Shown piece after piece: positions 53,225 through 63,263 of a stretch of DNA of 64,000 bases. Origin of the DNA: Scytonema hofmannii PCC 7110 (GTDB taxonomy: Bacteria > Cyanobacteriota > Cyanobacteriia > Cyanobacteriales > Nostocaceae); NCBI RefSeq assembly GCF_000346485.2, contig NZ_KQ976354.1, forward strand, positions 6,881,269 to 6,945,268. The letters are read 5' to 3'. A program made the position numbers and the translations under genes. The notes under the pieces are model-generated. The model saw only the letters and a program-made list of their open reading frames with translations. It was not told the origin of the DNA and ran no database searches. Position 1 is the stretch's first letter. Each line of letters starts with the position of its first letter.

Positions 53225-54403
53225 TTAAAACCTGAGAATTTCTCGCTCATAGTTTTCAGGAAAAGGTGTTATTTCCCAGACTATGCCTTCTTGTGGTTCT
53301 AAAGCAACTTCCACAAACAGTTGTTTGACTGTAGTTGTAGCTACATCTTCATTATTAGGGAATGGCTGCAAATCTTCTGTCAAGAGTCTGAGTGTAAAGC
53401 CACCAGGAATAGCTAATTCCTCCACAGCGTTACGCAACTCAAAGCGCCAAATTATGACCTCTTCTTGTTGTTTTGGTAATATTCTAAGTTCGTATGATTG
53501 ACCTGCGATCGGCAATTGGCGAGAGAAGAATGTATCTAATTGTATTTTTTCTTCCGTACTTCGCGCTCCTGCTGCACTGTGTTGTAAATTAAACCTTTCC
53601 CATCCAATGGCTTCAGCCAATTGGGAAACACCGTTTTCCAGCCAAGCTAAAAGCGACCATTCTTCTTGTATTCCCAAGCGTCGCTGATATAAGCTTTTTC
53701 GCCAACCCCCATGCTCCATTAATCCACCCCAAAGTTGAAAAGGGATTTCCATCCTGGGTGAAACAATCTCGCTCTTTTCCAAACGGGAAATGAGGTTCTG
53801 TGCTTGTTCTTGTAATAAAGTTGGCAATGGTTGAATGCTACTCCGTGTAACTTCTGGCGGGCAAAGTTGATATGCTACTGCTAAAGTACTGATATCCTCA
53901 ATGATATCTGTTGCTTCTAAAGAATAAGTGCGATCGCCTGCGTCATAACTTCCTTTATTTTTCAGTTGTTCGTGAGTACAATAGCCCCAAACTTTAACGT
54001 ATTCATCATCTGGTTCGACTTGTACTGCTAAATAATAATCCCCTGCCCAACTGGGTATATCTACCCATTCTTGTGGAACGCGCAATTCACTCATATCCAT
54101 TTCCTCACTAGGAACCAAAATCAATCGAGTTTCGCCGATCGCGATAGCGGTTCCATTGACAAACTCCCAAAAACTTGGTAAAGCCGCACTACCTAACCAA
54201 GGCTTTGCCTGGGATGCTAAGTCTTCTTGCAACCACGGTAAGATAGCAAAAAGGCAAATTTTATTGATATAGGCTTGATAGCGAGAAGTTTGGTGAGAAA
54301 AAGACGTATTTTCTTGCCAAATCTGATTTTGAACGTTTTCTGGTACTTCTAAAATCAAGTGAGTTGGCGAAGCAAAGGTAAAAACGGTAGGGTTTCCAGT
54401 CAT
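53225..54403 (-). CDS. DUF1822 family protein
   Basis: A 392-residue protein of a cyanobacterial family, recognised by ARSTEEKIQLDTFFSRQLPI, GQSYELRILPKQQEE and the LRLLTEDLQPFPNNEDVAT segment. EPQEGIVWEITPFPENYERE is at the C terminus. It has no signal peptide or catalytic motif I can identify, so its function is unknown. It lies 45 bp downstream of the sigma-factor-like gene on the same strand, almost certainly an operon. Both are divergent from the caspase/WD40 gene. DUF1822 next to a sigma-like factor and a caspase or CHAT gene recurs in cyanobacteria, from memory. Confidence 0.8.
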   Translation of the reverse strand: MTGNPTVFTFASPTHLILEVPENVQNQIWQENTSFSHQTSRYQAYINKICLFAILPWLQEDLASQAKPWLGSAALPSFWEFVNGTAIAIGETRLILVPSEEMDMSELRVPQEWVDIPSWAGDYYLAVQVEPDDEYVKVWGYCTHEQLKNKGSYDAGDRTYSLEATDIIEDISTLAVAYQLCPPEVTRSSIQPLPTLLQEQAQNLISRLEKSEIVSPRMEIPFQLWGGLMEHGGWRKSLYQRRLGIQEEWSLLAWLENGVSQLAEAIGWERFNLQHSAAGARSTEEKIQLDTFFSRQLPIAGQSYELRILPKQQEEVIIWRFELRNAVEELAIPGGFTLRLLTEDLQPFPNNEDVATTTVKQLFVEVALEPQEGIVWEITPFPENYEREILRF

Positions 54404-54448
54404 GGCAGTTATTTTAGGGACTAAATGTTTTTACGGAGCAAATAAAGG

Positions 54449-55636
54449 TTATAAGACTTTTTGATTTTTGTCTTGCATATAGTAAACTTGCAGCCATTCC
54501 TCCATTACAGCGCTGGTACTTTTAAGTATGTCTGGTGTCATAGAAATATGCAGGTTTTCTTGACTCCAGCTAGCTAAAGACTTCAGCAATGTTTCCCTCG
54601 TTTTTGTCAACCGTCGCGAAACAGTATATTGTTGAACTTGTAGTTGTTTAGCAATCTGTTGTTGAGTTAATCCTTGAGTATAGTAGAGTTGCAAAATTTG
54701 TCGGGCTTGCGGATCTAATTGGGTAAGCGCCTCTATCAAGACTTGATTAATCTCAGATTGGCGAGAACCCCTTAACTGTTGTTCTTCTTGGGCAATAATA
54801 TAAGTGAGGGGAGAGTCTAGTTCATTTGATGGTATATTATCTAGCCACTCACCGGAATCTTCTGAGTTAACGGGAGCGTTAAAAGAAGTCACATTAGGAT
54901 AAAGGTACCTACGTACAGCTTTGGCAGAAGCAAGTAGCCAGGTTTCTAAAGTTTGGGGGTGAACTTGCTGATGGGTTTGTGAGTTGTAAGCTTTTGCGAT
55001 CGCCTCCCAAGTTTGATTATCTGGTTTGGACAACTGACGACTGGTATGGGCTTGAGTTGGTACGTAAAGCAACTTGAAGCAGTTCCAGACAGTCATGTAA
55101 GCAACAATAGTGTCTCTAGGAAAGCTCTCAGCTTGCAATGACTCTTCCAATCGCTTTTTACTAATTTTTCGCAAGAGTCCCCAATCCGTACAAATATCTA
55201 TTTCATGACGTTGCCTGAAAGTTTCGCGAATGGCAAGCCCGAAGACTGTACTGGCATAGTTTTTTAAGCTAGAACCACTATTAGGGTTAAAACCTTTGAA
55301 GATTTTATCAACTTGGGTAATAGCTATCTGAAAACAGTCCGATAGCTTGTACTGGGTTGTGGCAAAGCTAGCAACTATTTTTTGAGATGTCCAGTAGCAG
55401 GGTTCTTGTAAGTAAGCAATGGTATGTTCTTTGGCAAGTGTTACTGATGACGATTTGCGTAACTGATTATATAAGAAGCTAATCCAAAAGTCTTCGTCTG
55501 TTTCTTGTGGGGTTTGCTGTATTGCGTTTGCTATACTACGACGTAGCTTAGCATCCGTTACCCAACGACAAAAGCGATCGTCGGCAAATACTAAAAAAGT
55601 CGAAAAGATTTCAACAAGGTTGTTTCGAGGGTGCAT
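54449..55636 (-). CDS. Sigma-70-family RNA polymerase sigma-factor-like protein
   Basis: A 395-residue protein. The C-terminal region has a clear sigma region 4 helix-turn-helix: LDPQARQILQLYYTQGLTQQ, QIAKQLQVQQYTVSRRL and TKTRETLLKSL. The N-terminal 280 residues carry an extended, divergent region 2-like segment (KLSDCFQIAITQVDKIFKGF, NSGSSLKNYASTVFGLAIRE) that could bind core polymerase and -10 DNA. It is longer than ordinary ECF factors. The ATG at 55636 is preferred over a TTG at 55648. It may control the divergent caspase gene and itself; the 98-bp shared promoter region supports this only by position. Confidence 0.8.
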   Translation of the reverse strand: MHPRNNLVEIFSTFLVFADDRFCRWVTDAKLRRSIANAIQQTPQETDEDFWISFLYNQLRKSSSVTLAKEHTIAYLQEPCYWTSQKIVASFATTQYKLSDCFQIAITQVDKIFKGFNPNSGSSLKNYASTVFGLAIRETFRQRHEIDICTDWGLLRKISKKRLEESLQAESFPRDTIVAYMTVWNCFKLLYVPTQAHTSRQLSKPDNQTWEAIAKAYNSQTHQQVHPQTLETWLLASAKAVRRYLYPNVTSFNAPVNSEDSGEWLDNIPSNELDSPLTYIIAQEEQQLRGSRQSEINQVLIEALTQLDPQARQILQLYYTQGLTQQQIAKQLQVQQYTVSRRLTKTRETLLKSLASWSQENLHISMTPDILKSTSAVMEEWLQVYYMQDKNQKVL

Positions 55637-55734
55637 AAAAATACGCAATCTGACCTAATAACAAGTGTAGGGTCGAGCAAAGACGCTTCCCCAAAACTTT
55701 ACTACAAACAGCTAAGGTAATTTTCAGAAAAAAA

Positions 55735-58700
55735 ATGTGTCCACGCGCAGTTGGTACTAGTCGCTCAACCTACACTCAACAAACAAGTGCTGCTAAACTT
55801 TGGCTACTACTGGTGGGAGTTAACCAGTACCAAGATGAGCGACTCCCAAATCTGAACTACTCAGCCTTGGATTGTCAGGGGTTAGCAAAAGCTTTGGTTG
55901 GAGCAACCGAGCATTTTCCGCAAAAAGAGATAAAAATTTACCATGATTTTGCTCCACAATTACCTTACTTAGACACTGTTCGTGCTAGCCTTCAAGAAAT
56001 CTCCACGGCTGCTCGCCCACAAGACACAATTCTATTTTATTTCTCCGGTCATGGAATATTTGTGCCAAACACTTATCAAACATTCCTATGTTTGGCAAAT
56101 ACTCAAAAAGATGACATACTCAACACGGGTTTAGCCATACAAGAACTGTTGCAATTGTTGGGGAAATGTCCGGCACAAAATCAGCTAGTCTGGCTTGATG
56201 CCTGTCATAGTGGTGGAATGACACTTAGGGGCGCAACCGTAGCAGAACCTTTACTGAATGCTACACGTCAACTGGTGGAAGTTTTGCAGAAAGTCGCTGC
56301 GACGAGTAAAGGATTTTATGCCCTGCTTTCTTGTGACACCGATCAGCAATCTTGGGAGTTTCCAGAACTAGGGCATGGGGTATTTACTTATTATTTGATG
56401 CGCGGATTGCAGGGAGAGGCAGCAGATTCACAAGGAGCGATTTCTGCTGATGGTCTTTATCGCTATGTTTATCACCAAACTCTACAATATATAGATAAAA
56501 CGAACCAACAACTGCGCCTGATTAATCAGCAGAAACGTGGCAAAGGGGACACTCAGTTGTTTCGGGAATATCCCTTACAAACTCCTAAACGAATTGTTGA
56601 AGGCGTTGGGGAACTGATTCTTGGTTCAATTGGGGCAATTGAGGAATCACGTCCCAAAAGGCAAGCACTTGTTGCAGAAGGATGGAGCGGTACTCAAACA
56701 ACACTTGCTTTTTGTAAAGTTTTGCGTAGTGCTGGTGGCTTTGAGTTGGAGTATTTACCTCGACAGGGGAAAGCAACTGCTAAAGAGGTTCGAGAAGCAA
56801 TTCAAGAATTTTTGTATTTACCAAACCAAAAACAACATAAAACTGAAAAACCAGCAACAGTATTGTTGTATTTGCGCGGACGATTGGAGGAAACCCCTAC
56901 AGGAGAAGTTGCCTTAGTACTTTCAGAAGATGTTTGGTTGAGCCGCGCTTGGTTGAGACAACAGTTACGTCGCTCTCAAGCCGCCCAACAGATTATCATT
57001 TTAGATTTTTTGGCGGGGGAGAGCGATCGCACCCTCCTACAGGAATGGATTGAAGATTTGCAAATCGGCTCTGAAAAAGCACAATGTATTATTGCTGCGA
57101 ACTCGCCCCGTCACAATTTAGAACAATTTGCAGATGCTCTGGTAAATACTCTCACAACAGCTTCTAAACCGAATGGCTTATCAATAGCGGGTTGGATTAC
57201 TCAATTGCAAGTCCGCTTGGCTGGAGCTTTTCCACTCCACATTTGGCTATCAGGTACGCAAGGTATTATCGAAATTATACCTGCATTTACCGAGACACGC
57301 AGTCAGAAGAAAGCGGCAGCATTGGACTTAGGTATTTGCCCTTACAAAGGTTTAGAAGCTTTTGGTGAAGAAGACGTTCAGTATTTTTACGGTAGAGAAA
57401 CCTTAACCCAACAGTTGATTAACGACTTAGCACGCAATTCATTCCTGGCGGTGGTAGGAGCTTCTGGTAGTGGGAAATCCTCCGTCGTACAGGCGGGATT
57501 AATGACTCAACTGCGTTCTGGTAAACAATTACCTGGTAGCGAAAATTGGTGGATCAAAAGTTTTAGACCTAGCGCCCGACCCCTAGAAGCGTTATCGCGA
57601 CGATTGGCGGCTTCGGGACAAGAGGACAAGGGGACAAGGGGACGAGGGGAAGTAGGGGGAGAAATGACCTCCTCATCTCCTCACCTGATACTAGAAGGGT
57701 TACTCTACCAAGGGGTAGAGGGTTTTGTCTACTGGGTACGCAGCCGCCCGGAACCAATGGTAGTTTTGGTGGTAGATCAGTTTGAAGAACTTTTCACTCT
57801 TGCTCCTGATGAAGATAGAAAGCGATTTTTAGAACTTGTGTTGGGTGCGATAAAATACGCTTCTGACAGGTTTAAATTAGTCATCACTTTACGAGCAGAC
57901 TTCATCGCCCCCTGCTTGGAAGTACCAGCACTGGCTATACTACTACAACAGTCGAGTGTACTGGTTCCTCCCAGATTGAGTCATGATGACTACCGCCGTG
58001 TTATTGTCAACCCAGCCGAACAAGTCGGTCTAAAAGTAGAATCTGGACTCGTGGAAATTCTTTTACAGGAGTTAAACGACTCTGTAGGAAATTTACCGCT
58101 CTTAGAATTTGTACTGCAACAGTTGTGGGAATACCGCCAGGAGGGCGAGCTAACTTTAGCCGCTTATCAGCAACATCTTGGGGGAATTAAAGGTGCTCTA
58201 GAACAAAAGGCACAAGCAGTTTACGATGGTTTAGATAGTCTTGCACGAGATTGCGCTCGCTGGATTTTTCTGTCACTGACTCAGTTAGGAGAGGGTACAG
58301 AAGATACAAAGCGAAGGGTATTGAAGTCGGATCTGGTTGTGAAAAAATATCCCGCCCCTTTGGTGGAAAGAACATTGCAAGCTTTAACTGCGGTAAAACT
58401 CATAGTCGTCAATCTGGAGGATGAGGGGAAAGTAGGCGGGGACAAGGGGGACAAGGGGAACCAGGAGGAAATACCACCTGCTTTGTCTCTACCTGCAAAT
58501 GCGGTGACTATAGAAGTTGCTCATGAAATTCTCATTCGTCACTGGTCAACATTGCGTTGGTGGCTGGAGGAAAATCGCAGTAAATTGCGGCTACAACGTC
58601 AAATTGAGCAAGCAGCCGTTTTGTGGAAGCACAAAGACGAACAATCTGATTTTTTATTGCGGGGCGTGCGTCTGGCTGAGGCGGAAGAAATTTATGTCAA

Positions 58701-60975
58701 ATACACTGATGAATTGTCTGACGATGTCCAACGGTTTATTGCGGCTTGTCTGGAGGAAAGACAACGACAACAACTCGAGCAAAAGAAGCGATTGCGACAA
58801 GCTCAAAGGGCTGTTGCAGTTATGAGCGTACTTGGTGTTACAGCGACGGGTTTTGGTGGATTGGCTTATTTCAAACAACAAGCAGCCCAGGTTAGGGAAG
58901 TTGCTGCTTTGAATGCATCATCTGAAGCGCTGCTATTATCCAATCGTCAGATGGAAGCATTAATCGCAAGCGTGAAAGCTGGGGAACAGTTTAAGCAAGT
59001 TTTTGCACCTGCAAAAGATGTGGAGCTAGCAACTGTGGCGACTCTCCAGCAAGCCGTTTACCAAACTCAAGAGATTAACCGCTTGCAAAGTCACGCTCAA
59101 CAAGTGAATGCTGTTAGTTTTAGCCCTGGGCGTAAACTTCTCGCCTCCGCCAGCGATGATTCTACTATAAAAATTTGGAGTGAAGATGGCAAATTAATCT
59201 CTACTTTCCCAGCCCAGGAAGGTAGAGTGACGAGTATCGCTTTTAGTCCGGATGGTAAATTTCTTGCCTCTGGAAGTACTGATAAAACTATCAATATATA
59301 TTCTATTGATGGCAAGGTAGTACAAATTTTGACAGGACATAGTGATATCGTTACGAGTGTTAGTTTTGGGACAACCCTTGTGGAGACGCGCCATGGCTCG
59401 TCTCTACATTCTTTTTCGGAGAGGGGAAGACAGGGCGGAGACTTTATCATTGCATCTGGTAGCAGAGATAAAACTGTGAAACTCTGGCGCATGGATGGCG
59501 GGTTAATTAACACATGGAATGCCCATAACGGCTGGGTTAATAGTGTTACCTTTAGTCCAGATGGTAAGTTTCTTGTCTCTGGTGGTGAAGATAACGTTGT
59601 CAAACTTTGGAATGTAGCTGATGCTAAATTAATGAGAACTTTTACCGGACATACAGAACGGATTACTCGTGTCAAATTTAGCCCTGATGGTAAAATTATT
59701 GCCTCTGCTAGTGGTGATAAAAGTATCAATTTATGGAAGTTGGATGGTAAATTATGGCAAACTCTGGGGGGTAAAAAGGGTCATACTCAGCAAGTCAACA
59801 GTATTAGCTTTAGCCCGGATGGTCAACTTGTTGTTTCTGCTGCTGCTGACGGTACTATTAAGTTTTGGAGTTTAGATGGTACTTTGTTGGCAGCTATTAA
59901 AGGGCATGATGAACAAGTTAGAGATGTAAATGTTAGCCCTGATGGTAAAATTCTTGCTTCTGCCAGTGATGATAAAACTATTCGGTTTTGGAACTTAACC
60001 AATAGTAGCAGAGCGCAAGAAGATAGTATTTATAGTGTGAGTTTTAGCCCGGATGGCAAAGTTTTGGCCTCTGCTGGATGGAATGGAGAAGTCAAATTAT
60101 GGCAGCATAAAAAAATGACGAGTGCGTCTTTATTGAAAGCTTTTAAGAGCGAGCAAGATATCATTTATGCTGCGATTTTTAGTTCTGATGGGAAAACTTT
60201 AGCAACAGCTGGTGACAATAAAAGTATTAAAATTTGGAATCTAAGAAATAACCAGTTAATTAAAACATTAACAGGGCATGAAAAAAGAGTGACTAGTATC
60301 AGTTTCAGCCCAGATAATGAAATCATTGCCTCTGGAAGTGCAGATAAAACAATTAAGCTATGGCGTCTTGCTGATGGCAAGTTATTAAAAACACTGTCAG
60401 GACATAATGATGAGGTGACAAGTGTCGGTTTCAGCCGGGATGGTAAGATGTTAGCTTCTGGCAGCTATGATAATACTGTGAAACTTTGGGGTGTGGATGG
60501 CACTTTGGTGAAAACTTTGAAGGGTCATAGTTTAGCGATCGCACACCTTAGTTTCAGTCCAGATGGCAAAACCATAGCTTCAGCAAGTTGGGATAACACC
60601 ATCAAACTTTGGAAAGTTCCAGATGGTGGGTTAGTTAATACTCTCACAGGGCATACAAACGGTGTAAAGAGCTTGAGTTTCAGTTCAAACAGTCAGATAC
60701 TAGCTTCTGGTAGCGCTGATGGTACTATCAAACTATGGAACGCCATGGATGGTACTTTGATGAAAACGCTATTGGGACATACTGGTGAAGTGAATAGCGT
60801 CAGTTTCAGTCCAGATAATAAACTGTTAGTTAGTGGTGGGAATGCTGGCATGATGTTGTGGAATTTAGACTTAGATAATCTTATGCAGCAGGGATGTACA
60901 AAGCTAAAGAATTACCTAAAAAATAATCCGAATGTGAGTGAGAGCGATCGTAATATTTGTCAAGCATCCAAATAA
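55735..60975 (+). CDS. Caspase-like/pseudocaspase/NTPase/WD40 membrane protein (1746 aa)
   Basis: The architecture is unusually complete. A caspase/metacaspase p20 domain (about 20-250) has H106 in FYFSGHG and C157 in WLDACHSGG. Residues about 290-510 look like a second caspase fold with lost catalysis: LYLRGR (R383) and [10 protein letters not shown] (L426) replace the His and Cys motifs. A STAND-type NTPase domain (about 535-1010) has Walker [10 protein letters not shown] (575-583) and Walker [11 protein letters not shown] (D681). One membrane helix lies at about 1026-1047. Fourteen WD40 repeats (about 1119-1715) suggest two seven-blade propellers. Low-complexity inserts near 624-645 and 895-915, plus a repeat insert in blade 3, are repeat-derived. 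The likely role is ligand-triggered proteolysis, perhaps in defence or cell death. Confidence 0.92.
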   Translation: MCPRAVGTSRSTYTQQTSAAKLWLLLVGVNQYQDERLPNLNYSALDCQGLAKALVGATEHFPQKEIKIYHDFAPQLPYLDTVRASLQEISTAARPQDTILFYFSGHGIFVPNTYQTFLCLANTQKDDILNTGLAIQELLQLLGKCPAQNQLVWLDACHSGGMTLRGATVAEPLLNATRQLVEVLQKVAATSKGFYALLSCDTDQQSWEFPELGHGVFTYYLMRGLQGEAADSQGAISADGLYRYVYHQTLQYIDKTNQQLRLINQQKRGKGDTQLFREYPLQTPKRIVEGVGELILGSIGAIEESRPKRQALVAEGWSGTQTTLAFCKVLRSAGGFELEYLPRQGKATAKEVREAIQEFLYLPNQKQHKTEKPATVLLYLRGRLEETPTGEVALVLSEDVWLSRAWLRQQLRRSQAAQQIIILDFLAGESDRTLLQEWIEDLQIGSEKAQCIIAANSPRHNLEQFADALVNTLTTASKPNGLSIAGWITQLQVRLAGAFPLHIWLSGTQGIIEIIPAFTETRSQKKAAALDLGICPYKGLEAFGEEDVQYFYGRETLTQQLINDLARNSFLAVVGASGSGKSSVVQAGLMTQLRSGKQLPGSENWWIKSFRPSARPLEALSRRLAASGQEDKGTRGRGEVGGEMTSSSPHLILEGLLYQGVEGFVYWVRSRPEPMVVLVVDQFEELFTLAPDEDRKRFLELVLGAIKYASDRFKLVITLRADFIAPCLEVPALAILLQQSSVLVPPRLSHDDYRRVIVNPAEQVGLKVESGLVEILLQELNDSVGNLPLLEFVLQQLWEYRQEGELTLAAYQQHLGGIKGALEQKAQAVYDGLDSLARDCARWIFLSLTQLGEGTEDTKRRVLKSDLVVKKYPAPLVERTLQALTAVKLIVVNLEDEGKVGGDKGDKGNQEEIPPALSLPANAVTIEVAHEILIRHWSTLRWWLEENRSKLRLQRQIEQAAVLWKHKDEQSDFLLRGVRLAEAEEIYVKYTDELSDDVQRFIAACLEERQRQQLEQKKRLRQAQRAVAVMSVLGVTATGFGGLAYFKQQAAQVREVAALNASSEALLLSNRQMEALIASVKAGEQFKQVFAPAKDVELATVATLQQAVYQTQEINRLQSHAQQVNAVSFSPGRKLLASASDDSTIKIWSEDGKLISTFPAQEGRVTSIAFSPDGKFLASGSTDKTINIYSIDGKVVQILTGHSDIVTSVSFGTTLVETRHGSSLHSFSERGRQGGDFIIASGSRDKTVKLWRMDGGLINTWNAHNGWVNSVTFSPDGKFLVSGGEDNVVKLWNVADAKLMRTFTGHTERITRVKFSPDGKIIASASGDKSINLWKLDGKLWQTLGGKKGHTQQVNSISFSPDGQLVVSAAADGTIKFWSLDGTLLAAIKGHDEQVRDVNVSPDGKILASASDDKTIRFWNLTNSSRAQEDSIYSVSFSPDGKVLASAGWNGEVKLWQHKKMTSASLLKAFKSEQDIIYAAIFSSDGKTLATAGDNKSIKIWNLRNNQLIKTLTGHEKRVTSISFSPDNEIIASGSADKTIKLWRLADGKLLKTLSGHNDEVTSVGFSRDGKMLASGSYDNTVKLWGVDGTLVKTLKGHSLAIAHLSFSPDGKTIASASWDNTIKLWKVPDGGLVNTLTGHTNGVKSLSFSSNSQILASGSADGTIKLWNAMDGTLMKTLLGHTGEVNSVSFSPDNKLLVSGGNAGMMLWNLDLDNLMQQGCTKLKNYLKNNPNVSESDRNICQASK
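59368..59446 (+). repeat. Dispersed palindromic repeat translated inside WD40 repeat 3
   Basis: The palindrome GTGGAGACG/CGTCTCTAC (59380-59407) around CCATGG is a known type of cyanobacterial dispersed repeat. With its flank (ending GGAAGACAGGGCGG) it replaces the SPDGK turn of a WD40 blade, yet keeps the frame open. The product gains [16 protein letters not shown] and more. Confidence 0.7.
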
Positions 60976-61022
60976 AGGATTTTGTAAGGGACTTCCAAAT
61001 AAACAATATCCAACTTTCTCTT

Positions 61023-61047
61023 GTGGTGTGGGCTTCTAGCCCGCCAC
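61023..61047. repeat. Dispersed hairpin repeat, second copy
   Basis: GTGGGCTTCTAGCCCGCCAC is nearly identical to the copy at 9141-9164. It lies downstream of the convergent caspase/WD40 gene and the coiled-coil gene. Confidence 0.7.
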
Positions 61048-61116
61048 TGATATAGGGGTTGCACAAAGTTTTACAACCCTTGGTTATGCGCTACAAAACT
61101 TTGGCAATGGAAGCGC

Positions 61117-61434
61117 TTATTGAGGTGGACTGCTACCGCCATTGCGATCGCGTAGATATTCCCAAATCCGCCGAATCTCGGATCGGAATTCTTGGCGATC
61201 GCGCTCAGCTTCCTGGGATGCAATACGTAAAGCAACCTGATGGTCACGGGCAATGTCAGCAAGTCGGTTGACAGTTCGCTCCAATCTAGCGGCTGTCTGG
61301 CTATTGGCACGGGTTTCCCGTCTATTTCCATTCTGGATTGTGCGAATTAGGTCAATTTCGTCCCCTAATTGCTCTAATTGCTCGTCAATGTTGTCCAAGC
61401 GTGCGGTTATGTCTTCTGGTTGTGCGTTGGTCAT
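61117..61434 (-). CDS. Small coiled-coil protein
   Basis: A 105-residue, highly charged helical protein (MTNAQPEDITARLDNIDEQL...). Heptad-like hydrophobics such as LDNIDEQLEQLGDEIDLI and a middle RLERTVNRLADIARDH favour a coiled coil. A strong TTAAGGAGAAAAACAA site precedes the ATG at 61434, which argues it is real. Similar small coiled-coil proteins of unknown role are common in cyanobacteria. The shadow frame at 61071-61331 is rejected. Confidence 0.7.
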   Translation of the reverse strand: MTNAQPEDITARLDNIDEQLEQLGDEIDLIRTIQNGNRRETRANSQTAARLERTVNRLADIARDHQVALRIASQEAERDRQEFRSEIRRIWEYLRDRNGGSSPPQ

Positions 61435-61894
61435 TTGTTTTTCTCCTTAACTTGCCCTTGGCGTTCAGCGATCGCAAAGCACATTCAACGAATAATTCAG
61501 AATTAATCGAAATAATAAGGCTTTCAGCCTCTACGGTGGGGGGCAAGCTTTTACTTTAAAAAACGGCAATCTTTTCCTTTAAGTCACACACATATACTTT
61601 TACAACATACTTTAAGAAAAATTAGAAGGAATTATGGCTCTTGCGTACTTAACGTGCTAAATTGAGTGGCAAAAGAAAATGACTGACCTGCTCTCTGACC
61701 TGGTATAGCGCGACAAACTTCTTAGCTTAGGCATCCACATAGCGATACGCATGGACGGCGTTAGCGCTTACGCTATCGCCCATCTCAAGTCAAAAAGACT
61801 GCACAAAATTACGCACTCTTGGGAGAAATCGCCACCCTACCACAGGCACTTTGTCAGCAAGTCATAATGATGTAGGGGTTGTTTGCGGTAATTT
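61435..61894. other. 460-bp gene-free region
   Basis: No credible gene. At about 61750-61785 there is a GGCGTTAGCGCTTACGC-type palindromic stretch resembling dispersed cyanobacterial repeats. The sequence at about 61800-61865 has a short coding-like stretch (ALLGEIATLPQALCQQVI) that could be a relic. Confidence 0.4.
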
Positions 61895-63139
61895 ATGGGT
61901 GTATGGCGCGAGAAGTCCGCTAATTTGGTCAAATTCTTGTCCGTTAGGCGAAAGCTATTGATACGAATTGCTACCCTAGCTGCCTTGCTTGGAGCGATCG
62001 CAACTTTTGCAAAACTGTATCCCTTTGAGGGTGTTGGTGAGTGGACTGGTATCGGAAAAGACTCAAATAAATCAGTAACCACAGAGCAAGAAATCAATCC
62101 CAAAACTAAAGAAGTTATTAAAATAACAAAGAAGGAAACTGAAAACTTCCAATCTTCCAAGACTCTGTGGGATTGGTTGCAACTTGGTGGCGCGATCGCT
62201 ATTCCTTTCGCACTATTTTACTTTGAACAAAGGGAACAGAGACGTTCTGATAAACGCGCTCAAGAGGAGAAAGAGCAGGCGGAAGAACAAGCTAAGAGTG
62301 AAAAAGAAATAGCAGACAAGAATTTACGTGAACAGGCGCTTGAAGCTTATATTGACCAAATGTCCGAACTGCTAATTGATAAAAAACTAAAAGTATTGAT
62401 TGATAAAAAATTAGAAAAATCAGACCCCGAATACCTTGTGCTAGATGCAGCGCTTGATATAGTGCGTGCTAGAACATTATCGATGCTGCGAAGGTTAGAT
62501 AAAGACGAAGAACGGAAGGAAAGCATTGTTCGATTTCTGGTTGATGTAGGACTTACAAGTAATCTGGATTTGAGCACTGCCAACCTCAGTGGTGTTAACC
62601 TCAGTGGTGTTAACCTCAGTGGTGCCAACCTCAGTGGTGCTGACCTCAGTAGTGCTGACCTCAGCAGCGCCAACCTCAGTAGTACCGACCTCAGTAATGC
62701 CAACCTCAGCAGTGCCGACCTCAGTAGTACCGACCTCAGTAGTGCCGACCTCAGCAGTGCCATCCTCGGTGATGCCATCCTCATTCATGCCAACCTCGTT
62801 AATGCCAACCTCAGCAGCGTCATCCTCAGATATGCCGACTTCGTTAATGCCAACCTCAGCAGCGCCATCCTCAAAGATGCTTACCTTAGAGACGCCGACT
62901 TCAAGGATGCCGTTCTTATCGATGCCAACCTCTTTGATGCTTGCCTTAGAAACGCCAACCTCAAAGATGCTAACCTCAAAGATGCCAACCTCAGTCTTGC
63001 CGACCTCTTTGATGCCAACCTCTTTGATGTCAAAAACCTAACTCCTGAACAAGTTAAAGAAGCCCAAAACTGGGAGAAAGCAAAGTATAGTGAGGAATTT
63101 CGTAAGCAACTGGGCTTGCCACCGGAACCTGCTAAGTAG
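61895..63139 (+). CDS. Membrane-anchored pentapeptide-repeat protein, second copy of the architecture
   Basis: A 414-residue protein. Hydrophobic segments at about 26-46 (ATLLALLGAIATFAKL) and 90-110 (LQLGGAIAIPFALFYFE) are followed by a strongly charged coiled-coil (EQREQRRSDKRAQEEKEQAE). A helical module (about 150-225) comes next, then about 32 pentapeptides of the ANLSG/ADLSS type up to residue 385. The DNA behind the repeats is itself a 15-bp tandem repeat with little drift, which opens several false frames on both strands. Family function is unknown. It shares its plan with the protein at 47493. Confidence 0.88.
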   Translation: MGVWREKSANLVKFLSVRRKLLIRIATLAALLGAIATFAKLYPFEGVGEWTGIGKDSNKSVTTEQEINPKTKEVIKITKKETENFQSSKTLWDWLQLGGAIAIPFALFYFEQREQRRSDKRAQEEKEQAEEQAKSEKEIADKNLREQALEAYIDQMSELLIDKKLKVLIDKKLEKSDPEYLVLDAALDIVRARTLSMLRRLDKDEERKESIVRFLVDVGLTSNLDLSTANLSGVNLSGVNLSGANLSGADLSSADLSSANLSSTDLSNANLSSADLSSTDLSSADLSSAILGDAILIHANLVNANLSSVILRYADFVNANLSSAILKDAYLRDADFKDAVLIDANLFDACLRNANLKDANLKDANLSLADLFDANLFDVKNLTPEQVKEAQNWEKAKYSEEFRKQLGLPPEPAK

Positions 63140-63263
63140 ATCGGGAGAGAGTGCCTGCTTGAGCAATTCGGCAGTATAGCCGTTACCGAAGGTATCGCCT
63201 ACCCTGTATTGCCAAATCCCGCCAAAAGATGTACTAGTATCTTGCGGAGTTTGGCGAGTTTTT

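Noticed and set aside
59097-59729. 210-codon minus-strand frame within the WD40 region
   Set aside because: It is a shadow of the WD40 repeat periodicity.
62347-63041. Long open frames on both strands within the second pentapeptide gene (Leu/Ser- or Val/Thr-rich repeats)
   Set aside because: They are by-products of a 15-bp DNA repeat without stops in several frames; composition is unnatural and there are no ribosome sites.
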